Source of the DNA: an uncultured Christensenella sp.
Lineage (GTDB): Bacteria > Bacillota > Clostridia > Christensenellales > Borkfalkiaceae
Length of the DNA: 64,000 nucleotides
NCBI GenBank assembly: GCA_910585705.1
Contig: CAJUER010000002.1
Coordinates: 186,001-250,000 of the forward strand
Direction: 5' to 3'
Position numbers and translations under genes: made by a program. Under the pieces are notes generated by a model. It made no database searches. It had not been told where the DNA came from and saw only the letters and a list, made by a program, of their open reading frames with translations. This document shows, piece after piece, positions 1-6,712 of this stretch; position 1 is the stretch's first letter; each line of letters opens with the position of its first letter.

Positions 1-1355
1 GTGTATCTGAATGCCGCCTCAGCGTTGCCCGTCGTGCGGAACCGCCCTGTAAGTTTATACTTGAAGCCTTCCGAAGCTCCGCGCAGCCACTGTCCCAAAA
101 GTCCGCCGTTCACTATCTCCGCGCAGCGGTTGTTTGCGTCAAGCGCGTCGGTAACTATTCCGGTACTGCTGTTCGGCACAAACGATTCGTTGTCCTCGTC
201 GTCTACGGTGAAATCCTTCCACGGGTTGCCGTAGGAAAAATTCAGGTCAGGCGCGTTATAGTCGCCGTCGCCTCTTTCGAAATTGCCGTTCGCGCACTTG
301 TTAATATCGGGCAGTTCGGTAAGCGTTTTAGGCACATAGCCGTCGGCGTAGTTTCTGTTCTGCACAGGGCGCTGTTCCCAGCCGCCCATCTGGAAGGGGA
401 TATAACGCCACCAGGAAATCTCCGCGTAGTCGCTGTCGAACATACGGCTGTCGACTGAAATGTTTCCGCTTTCGGGGTCAGTTGCGCCGCCGCCCGCCCA
501 TGACGGGCACCACACGCCGAGATTGAGCGTTGCGTTTGTTGTGGGAACGTTCGCATCTATAGTAAGTATTTTAACACCGTCAATGTAGTAATCGACGTAC
601 GGCACTTCGGCGTCCGTCACCCAGTCGAAGGAATAAACGTGCCAGTCGCCGTCGTTTACGAAGTAGTTTACGGGCGTAGGCATATTCGTGTTGTTTGCGG
701 GCGACGTCCACGTTGTGAAGAACACTTGCGAGAAGTCGGGTTTAAGCCCTATCTCTATATCGATTTCATTCTGTTGGAACGAGCCGTCGTTCTGCGTGAA
801 CCAGGAATATACCCACATTGAGGTAAGCGCGCCCACGCGCGGACAGGCTTTCATTTTAACGTCGTATCTGCCGGGTCCGAGCGCCTCGATTGTGGATATG
901 CCCGCGCCCGAGTTCATTCCGTAGCCCTGTGCGGAAGTAAACAAATTTTTTCCGTCGCCGAACTGTGCCTTTTCTTCATCGGTGTAGAAACTGTCGTTAT
1001 CCATATTGTAGTACGAGCCGTTTGCGCGCAGTAAAAGGTGCGTATCGGGATTGTTTTCGTCGTCGACGAGGAAAACGTTCTGGGGACGCACGCCGTTCTG
1101 GTCGGTGCTCCACTGGTCCCAAACCGAATCGGAAATTACCCAACGCGATAAATCTATGCCGTTTGTGAAATCGTCGTACAGCATTTCGTCATAGTTAAGG
1201 GTAAATCTTTCGGAAACGCTTTTATAGTAGTCGTCGCCGAAGTCGAACATCTGACCCGCAAGCTTATCTTTATCCGAACAGCCCGCAAGCGCAGTTGCGG
1301 AAACAGCCGCAATCATACCTGCCGCCAAAACGGAGGCGGCCTTTTTAAACCTCAT
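1..1355 (-). CDS. GH16 family endo-beta-glucanase lipoprotein, C-terminus cut by the window edge
   Basis: Reading leftward from ATG at 1355, an open frame runs off the left edge (about 451 residues seen). A lipoprotein signal peptide ends in the lipobox LAGC with Cys26. The GH16 catalytic motif EIDIE is at residues 197-201; in this family the first Glu is the nucleophile and the last the acid/base. After the catalytic domain (about 40-330) comes a beta-rich stretch beginning near NGNFERGDG, which resembles a CBM4/9-type carbohydrate-binding module. An AGAAGGGAGAA ribosome site precedes the ATG. GH16 covers laminarinases, lichenases and others; with a GH81 enzyme and a probable beta-glucan phosphorylase across the divergent promoter, a surface beta-1,3-(1,3-1,4)-glucanase is inferred. 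It is probably controlled by the operator at 1371-1388. Confidence 0.85.
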   Translation of the reverse strand, partial: MRFKKAASVLAAGMIAAVSATALAGCSDKDKLAGQMFDFGDDYYKSVSERFTLNYDEMLYDDFTNGIDLSRWVISDSVWDQWSTDQNGVRPQNVFLVDDENNPDTHLLLRANGSYYNMDNDSFYTDEEKAQFGDGKNLFTSAQGYGMNSGAGISTIEALGPGRYDVKMKACPRVGALTSMWVYSWFTQNDGSFQQNEIDIEIGLKPDFSQVFFTTWTSPANNTNMPTPVNYFVNDGDWHVYSFDWVTDAEVPYVDYYIDGVKILTIDANVPTTNATLNLGVWCPSWAGGGATDPESGNISVDSRMFDSDYAEISWWRYIPFQMGGWEQRPVQNRNYADGYVPKTLTELPDINKCANGNFERGDGDYNAPDLNFSYGNPWKDFTVDDEDNESFVPNSSTGIVTDALDANNRCAEIVNGGLLGQWLRGASEGFKYKLTGRFRTTGNAEAAFRY

Positions 1356-1370
1356 AATATTTCTCCCTTC

Positions 1371-1388
1371 TTTGGAAATCGGTTTCTA
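1371..1388 (-). promoter_or_regulatory. LacI-type operator, copy 1 (GH16 side)
   Basis: The 18 bases TTTGGAAATCGGTTTCTA are the exact reverse complement of 1538-1555. The core GAAA-N-CG-N-TTTC has the central CG and dyad of LacI-family operators. It lies about +6 to +23 from the start predicted for the minus-strand promoter, a position suited to repression. The regulator gene is not in the window. Confidence 0.7.
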
Positions 1389-1400
1389 TAATTTTAATTC

Positions 1401-1429
1401 ATTATATCATTAAAACGCAAGTCTGTCAA
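1401..1429 (-). promoter_or_regulatory. Sigma-A promoter for the GH16 gene
   Basis: On the minus strand TTGACA (1429-1424) and TATAAT (1406-1401) are separated by exactly 17 bases, a perfect consensus. The predicted transcription start is near 1394. Confidence 0.85.
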
Positions 1430-1471
1430 TATTTTACGAAAGAAAAACCCACAATTAATTTAAAATTTGTG

Positions 1472-1500
1472 TTGACATAACAAATTTTGTGTGGTATAAT
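1472..1500 (+). promoter_or_regulatory. Sigma-A promoter for the glucan import operon
   Basis: TTGACA (1472-1477) and TATAAT (1495-1500) are 17 bases apart, again full consensus, divergent from the GH16 promoter. The predicted start is near 1507, giving a leader of about 125 bases that contains operator copy 2. Confidence 0.88.
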
Positions 1501-1537
1501 CATTGGGCTAAGGCGAAAGAAATTTTTTTGCCAATGT

Positions 1538-1555
1538 TAGAAACCGATTTCCAAA
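1538..1555 (+). promoter_or_regulatory. LacI-type operator, copy 2 (transporter side)
   Basis: TAGAAACCGATTTCCAAA is the inverted copy of the operator at 1371-1388. It sits about +31 to +48 from the rightward start, so a bound repressor would act as a roadblock. The centres of the two operators are 167 bp apart, close to 16 helical turns, so looping is possible. Confidence 0.7.
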
Positions 1556-1631
1556 AAATGGTCGGCAAAGGGGATATCCCCTTTTGCAGTGTTATTCAAC
1601 ACTGCAAATAATATTAATGGAGGAAGTTGAA

Positions 1632-3401
1632 ATGAAAAAGAAAATTACGGCAATAGCACTTGCGGCGTCACTTTGCGCGGCTTCTATGGGGCTTGCGGCG
1701 TGCGGTCCGAAGAAGGGCGGCGACGAACTCTGGATAACCTATTTCAAAGGCGGATACGGCTCGGAATGGGTTGAAACGCTTGCGCGCAAATTCGAGCAGG
1801 AGCACGAGGGGGTTAAGGTTAGGACGGACGGCGATACCCAGCTTATCAACTCGGTTGCCAATATGATGCAGAACGGAACGGATTACGATTTGATTTTCTG
1901 CCACGACATTACTTGGGAAGACTTTGTCGCACCCGGCTGGATATATTGCCTTGACGACCTTTACAATACAAAAGTAGACGAAAACGGTACTACGTTCAAG
2001 GACCGCATCTGGGACGAAGACGTGCTTGCAAGCACGCGCTACCCCGACAAGAACGGAGAATACCACTATTATAAAGTTCCCTGGACGATAGGCACGGCGG
2101 GCATAGCCTACAACTTGACGGTTATGGACAGAGTGGACGGCTGGCTTTCCAAAACCAAAGGACAGGAATACCTTGCTACGACGCAGGGCGGAGGGGACAC
2201 CTCGCGCAGGTGGAACAAACAGCCCCCTAAGGATTACTATTCGCTGTTCCAGTATTGTTACGACATAGTGGCGGCGCACCTTAACGTGGACGAAGGCGAG
2301 TCCACTTCGGGCATTATCGTTCCGTTCACCTGGTCGGGCGTGTCGGAAGAATGGCAGTGGGATTACGTTTTGTTCGACTGGTGGGGACAGCTTGCGGGAC
2401 CCGAAACTATGAATACGTTCAAAAACTTCGGCAACGTGGATGAAAATTTCAACCTCAAAGTTTCCGAACAGGGCAATCCCCATAAAGAAGTTTACGACCC
2501 TTCGCGTTTCGCGGTAGTAAGAAACGAGGACGGCACGGTAAACAGAGAGGCGACGGCGAGCGGAAACAATTACATGGGCTGGGCGGAATATCAGCAGGCT
2601 TACCAGCTTTGGTACACGCTTGTTGCCGGCAATAAGGACTGGTCGCTCAACACCAAAAACTATAAAATCGATCATATGAGTAAATTCCAGAACGAGCAGG
2701 CTTTCGCAAACGGACTTGCGGCAATGACTCCTGCGGCTTGCTGGATAGAATACGAGGCAAAGGACTATCTCGAAAAGTCGGGGCAGGAGGTTTCCATAAT
2801 GCCCACGCCCGTAGTTTCCAACGTTAAACTCGACGCAAACGGCAAACTGTTGCCCAAAGACGCAACTTCGTGGGCGACCAAGCTCGACGCGATTCACGCC
2901 GAAGAGGGTGTGACCGAAAAGACGGTGGAAGTAAACGGCAACGTTTACAACAGGGTTTCCTTCACCAGCTCGTTCGGCGACAGCGTTATGATACCCGCAA
3001 AATCGACGGGCAAGGAGCTTGCGGTAGAATTCCTTCTGTTTATGCAGAAAGAGGAAAACGCAAAGCTCTTCACAAAGCTTTCAGGCGGTACGGTGCTTCC
3101 GTACAAATACGAGTACTGGAACTCGTTCGTTGAAGACGGCGAAGACAAGGCGAGCGCATGGCAGAAATCCATTTTCGAAATCGACCGTAACAGCACAAAA
3201 TTCAACAACTATACACAGCATCCCATGATGCGTAAAACAAGCCTTCGCGGCTCGGCGCGCATGACGACGGTCTGGCCCGAAAACAAGTACTACTATTTGC
3301 AGGCGTGGCAGTCGCCAGAAAAGAACGAACCGCAGACGCTTATTGAAGCTCTGTATTCCACAGTCGACAGCAAATGGAACGTATTCATGAAAGAACTTTA
3401 A
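1632..3401 (+). CDS. ABC transporter extracellular solute-binding lipoprotein (family 1)
   Basis: 589 residues with a lipoprotein signal peptide ending LAAC (Cys24). The start at 1632 is chosen because GGAGGAAG (1619-1626) lies 5 bases before it; the in-frame ATG at 1584 would add 16 residues that do not look like a signal peptide and has no ribosome site. The mature protein has the look of family 1 sugar-binding proteins (WITYFKGGYGSEWVETLARKF, then NDGTDYDLIFCHD-like and FTSSFGDSVMIPAKS segments). At 589 residues it is longer than the usual 400-450, as in proteins that bind longer oligosaccharides. It is the first gene after the promoter and is followed by the two permeases, so it is the receptor of this importer. 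The substrate, beta-1,3-gluco-oligosaccharide, is inferred from neighbours. Confidence 0.9.
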   Translation: MKKKITAIALAASLCAASMGLAACGPKKGGDELWITYFKGGYGSEWVETLARKFEQEHEGVKVRTDGDTQLINSVANMMQNGTDYDLIFCHDITWEDFVAPGWIYCLDDLYNTKVDENGTTFKDRIWDEDVLASTRYPDKNGEYHYYKVPWTIGTAGIAYNLTVMDRVDGWLSKTKGQEYLATTQGGGDTSRRWNKQPPKDYYSLFQYCYDIVAAHLNVDEGESTSGIIVPFTWSGVSEEWQWDYVLFDWWGQLAGPETMNTFKNFGNVDENFNLKVSEQGNPHKEVYDPSRFAVVRNEDGTVNREATASGNNYMGWAEYQQAYQLWYTLVAGNKDWSLNTKNYKIDHMSKFQNEQAFANGLAAMTPAACWIEYEAKDYLEKSGQEVSIMPTPVVSNVKLDANGKLLPKDATSWATKLDAIHAEEGVTEKTVEVNGNVYNRVSFTSSFGDSVMIPAKSTGKELAVEFLLFMQKEENAKLFTKLSGGTVLPYKYEYWNSFVEDGEDKASAWQKSIFEIDRNSTKFNNYTQHPMMRKTSLRGSARMTTVWPENKYYYLQAWQSPEKNEPQTLIEALYSTVDSKWNVFMKEL

Positions 3402-3418
3402 TTTAAGGGGAAGCAGTC

Positions 3419-4426
3419 ATGCAGGAAAATATAAAGGCGGAGGAAGAGACGCCGGCAGGGCTTGACGCACTGTTTGAAGAAGACGAGTTCGAGGCTTTGC
3501 CCGAGCGTAAAAAGAGAAAAAAGCCGAGCGGAAATTTTTTCAGAAGCAGAAAATTCCGAAAAAACCTTTTCGTAATCTGTATGCTTGCTTATCCCGTTTT
3601 TCAGTTCGCTGTAATGTGGGCTTTCGTCAACTTCGATTCGATATTAATGACTTTTCAAAAGTACGACACTCTCGAAGGCTGGAAATTCGTCGGACTCGAT
3701 AACTACGCAAACTGGTTCGAAAAATTCAAAATAGACCCTGCCTATAAAATAATGTTCGTCAACTCGGCGCTTCATTCGCTTGTGGGCATGTTCGTTATTT
3801 TTCCGATTTGTCTTATCGTATCGTACTTTCTGTGCAGAAAAATTCCCGCTTCGGGATTCTTCCGTATAATATTCTATCTGCCCTCTATAATCCCCCTTGT
3901 GGTGCTTGTACTCGGCTTTACGAATATGATAAACGTCAACGGTATACTCGGCAAGCTTTACGAAGGTTTTAACAAGGAAGCGCCCGCGCTTCTTGTTCCG
4001 CCGAAGGTGCGCTGGACGGTTTACGCATTCACTACTTGGGCGGGCATAGGCGGCAACCTTTTGCTGCTGTCGGGCACGATAAAGCGAGTTCCTTCCGAAG
4101 TTCTCGAATCCGCCCGTCTTGACGGAGTGGGAACGCTGGGCGAGCTGTTCAGGATAATAATCCCCATGATATGGCCGACGCTCGTAACTATGTTCATTAT
4201 GTCGATGATGGGAATTTTCTCCGTCGTGTTCCAGCCGCTGTTCTTAACCGATAAGCTTATGGACGATACGATGACCATAGGACTTTGGATATTCAACAAG
4301 GCGACGGATAACTCCGGCAACGTTCAGGCGGCGACGCTGGGCATTATGAGCACCGTAGTGGTTGCGCCCGTGATACTGCTTACCCGCTGGGGCCTCGATA
4401 AACTGTTTGCCAACGTCAATTATTAA
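3419..4426 (+). CDS. Sugar ABC transporter permease, MalF/UgpA type
   Basis: 335 residues. A charged cytoplasmic N-terminal tail of about 50 residues (acidic, then KKRKK) precedes six predicted membrane segments. The EAA loop that contacts the ATPase is at about residues 229-252 (ESARLDGVGTLGELFRIIIP). The gene lies 17 bases after the binding-protein gene, with AGGGGAAG as ribosome site, and 9 bases before the partner permease. It forms half of the membrane channel of the importer. The ATPase gene is not adjacent; it lies at 19269. Confidence 0.92.
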   Translation: MQENIKAEEETPAGLDALFEEDEFEALPERKKRKKPSGNFFRSRKFRKNLFVICMLAYPVFQFAVMWAFVNFDSILMTFQKYDTLEGWKFVGLDNYANWFEKFKIDPAYKIMFVNSALHSLVGMFVIFPICLIVSYFLCRKIPASGFFRIIFYLPSIIPLVVLVLGFTNMINVNGILGKLYEGFNKEAPALLVPPKVRWTVYAFTTWAGIGGNLLLLSGTIKRVPSEVLESARLDGVGTLGELFRIIIPMIWPTLVTMFIMSMMGIFSVVFQPLFLTDKLMDDTMTIGLWIFNKATDNSGNVQAATLGIMSTVVVAPVILLTRWGLDKLFANVNY

Positions 4427-4435
4427 GGGGATATT

Positions 4436-5383
4436 ATGAACAACAAAAAGATAATCGACGGCGAAAACGAATACGAACTCCGCACCGTCGGAAACAAATC
4501 GAAAAGCTGGTTTTACCGAAACACGGTAGGCGCGGTAAAAAGCGCGGGACCTGCAAAAAGCGTACTCTTTACGGTAGTGTTCATTCTGTTCGTAGTGTAT
4601 GCGCTTATGCTTATCGTTCCCTTTGCCTGGATACTAATGAACTCCTTTAAAGACAAATTCGAGTTCGGCGAAAATCCCTGGAGCCTCAGCTTTTCGGCAG
4701 GTTTTTCAAACTATATAGAAGCGTTCGGATACAAGGTTAAGGGCACCACCGTGCTAGGAATGTATCTCAACTCCCTGCTTGTCGTAGGCGGAGGCGTCGT
4801 GGTTACGCTTATATCCTGCACGCTTGCCTCCTATACTATGGCGAAATACAAATTTCGCGGACGCGGACTTATCTACAACATAGTTATCATTGCGATGATG
4901 GTTCCCATTGTGGGAACGCTTCCCGCGCAGTACCGTTTGATGAAAAATCTTGGTTTGGTGGACAATATCATCGGCGTATGGTTCTTATACTCGGGCGGAT
5001 TCGGGTTCAACTTCCTGTTCCTGTATGCGTATTTCAAAAGCATAAGCTGGACTTACGCGGAGGCTGCCCAGATAGACGGAGCTTCCGACTTCCGCATATT
5101 CATTCAGATTATGGTGCCTATGGCAAAGCCCGCGCTTACCGCCGTAGGGGTGCTAACTTTTATGGGGCTGTGGTGCGACTATCAGACGCCGTACTTCTAC
5201 CTGAACAGTATGCCGACTATCGCGCTGGGACTTAAAGACATGTCGGACCAGCTCGCTTACAACTCTAACTATCCGCTTGTACTTGCTACGGCGGTTATGG
5301 CGACTATACCTATACTCGTATTGTTCTGCGTTTTCCAAAAGACCATTATGAACAATATGACGGTAGGCGGATTAAAGGGGTGA
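4436..5383 (+). CDS. Sugar ABC transporter permease, MalG/UgpE type
   Basis: 315 residues, six predicted membrane segments starting near residue 40. The EAA motif is clear at about 208-234 (EAAQIDGASDFRIFIQIMVP). The C-terminus NMTVGGLKG is typical of MalG-type subunits, where it reaches the ATPase. It is cotranscribed with the binding protein and the MalF-type permease. Specificity for beta-glucan oligosaccharides is inferred from context only. Confidence 0.92.
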   Translation: MNNKKIIDGENEYELRTVGNKSKSWFYRNTVGAVKSAGPAKSVLFTVVFILFVVYALMLIVPFAWILMNSFKDKFEFGENPWSLSFSAGFSNYIEAFGYKVKGTTVLGMYLNSLLVVGGGVVVTLISCTLASYTMAKYKFRGRGLIYNIVIIAMMVPIVGTLPAQYRLMKNLGLVDNIIGVWFLYSGGFGFNFLFLYAYFKSISWTYAEAAQIDGASDFRIFIQIMVPMAKPALTAVGVLTFMGLWCDYQTPYFYLNSMPTIALGLKDMSDQLAYNSNYPLVLATAVMATIPILVLFCVFQKTIMNNMTVGGLKG

Positions 5384-5387
5384 ATTT

Positions 5388-6707
5388 ATGAAAAAATTTG
5401 CAAAGATTGCGGTTGCCGCCGCGTTGACGGTTTGCGGCGTACTCGGCTTTGCCGGCTGTGATAAAGTGGAAGGCACGCTTACGGACGCGCCGAATAAAGG
5501 CGTAGTCGCGGGCGTTTCCAAAAACGTCGGCAAATATTCTGCGATAGCTTATTACGAGCTTGACCGCCCCGACGACGTGAAAATACCTTTCGAGACGGAA
5601 AAAATTCAAAAGGTATCTTTTAAATACCGCGTACTCGATTCTAAGGAATACAAGTTCAAGGACGACACCCTCACCGTAAAGAAAAGCGTTTTCAAATCCG
5701 AAACGGCGGGAGATAAGCGCCTTAGAATTTTTGTGGACAATCAATACGTGGAGGTTACCGTCCGCGTTGTTACCAAAGTGATATACAACACCGAAGACTT
5801 CAATTCGATGCGCAGCAATCTAAACGGCGCGTACGTTTTGGGCGCCGACATAGACTTCGGAAACGAAGAATTCTGGCCGATAGGCAAGTCGATAAGCGAT
5901 AAAGAAAGCACGGCTACCTTCGAAGGTATTTTCGACGGAATGGGCTATTCGGTTAAAAATATAACGATAAACGCCTACGACAACGGCGAAGGCGAAGACA
6001 ATCTCGGACAGGGACCCTCGCTCGACGGAAACAAAGGCGAAAACGGGCGCAACTATAACAACGGAATATTTATGTCTACGGGCGGCAGCGCGCAGATTAT
6101 AAACACAAACTTCGTCAATATTACCGTGAACTGTCAGGGACTCAGCGGTTCGATAGCGGGCTTTAACGGCGGGCTTATTAAAAACTGCAAGGTTACCTGC
6201 ACGCTGAACACGAACGGAGATTATTCCGAACGCGCCGGCGGCATTGCGGGAATCAACGGCTCGGTAGACGCAAACGGCAGGATAGAAAACTGCATAGTGT
6301 TCTATTCCTGGACGGGTAAGGTGCCTTCGCGCGGAATTGCGGACTGGAACAGCGGCGTAATTAAAAACAGCTTTGCGGCGTTAAAGGACGATTACGTTTT
6401 CCATATGGGTTACGATTCGGAAACAAAATCTATCCCCGAAGACTTCGATTACGACGAATATATCACATTGGATAACTTTACTACTTACGGACTCGGCTGG
6501 TATACCTCGCCTGCTTTTCCCGGCTCGATGGGTTGGGTTGACGGAGAGCTGAAATATTACAAGGGCGGCGATATTGAAAATTCCGACGTCGTCAGAAAAG
6601 AGTTTTTCTTAGACCCCGCAAACTTCCCCGAAGAGGAAGGCTGGGATAAGGATATATGGAACTTTACTTACGGAGCATATCCATCGCTTAAAACACAGAA
6701 CAGATAA
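5388..6707 (+). CDS. Surface lipoprotein with GLUG-like repeats
   Basis: 439 residues, signal peptide with lipobox FAGC (Cys24), starting 4 bases after the MalG-type gene. Residues about 145-330 carry short glycine/asparagine-rich repeats of the form GIAGxNxGxIxNC (for example IAGFNGGLIKNCKV and GIAGINGSVD...IENC), which match the GLUG beta-solenoid motif of surface and adhesin proteins. No catalytic residues are recognised. Its place inside the importer operon, between permeases and phosphorylase, suggests a surface glucan-holding or scaffold role; that is inference. Confidence 0.7.
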   Translation: MKKFAKIAVAAALTVCGVLGFAGCDKVEGTLTDAPNKGVVAGVSKNVGKYSAIAYYELDRPDDVKIPFETEKIQKVSFKYRVLDSKEYKFKDDTLTVKKSVFKSETAGDKRLRIFVDNQYVEVTVRVVTKVIYNTEDFNSMRSNLNGAYVLGADIDFGNEEFWPIGKSISDKESTATFEGIFDGMGYSVKNITINAYDNGEGEDNLGQGPSLDGNKGENGRNYNNGIFMSTGGSAQIINTNFVNITVNCQGLSGSIAGFNGGLIKNCKVTCTLNTNGDYSERAGGIAGINGSVDANGRIENCIVFYSWTGKVPSRGIADWNSGVIKNSFAALKDDYVFHMGYDSETKSIPEDFDYDEYITLDNFTTYGLGWYTSPAFPGSMGWVDGELKYYKGGDIENSDVVRKEFFLDPANFPEEEGWDKDIWNFTYGAYPSLKTQNR

Positions 6708-6712
6708 TTTTT

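Noticed and set aside
1584..1631. Upstream in-frame ATG for the solute-binding protein
   Set aside because: It would put 16 residues before an otherwise perfect lipoprotein signal and lacks a ribosome site; 1632 follows GGAGGAAG.
1668..2897. 409-codon open frame on the minus strand inside the solute-binding protein gene
   Set aside because: No ribosome site, no recognisable domain, and the plus-strand gene is certain. Long antisense frames are expected with this codon bias; the same holds for 15212-16510, 17612-18571, 46734-47783 and 11865-12941.
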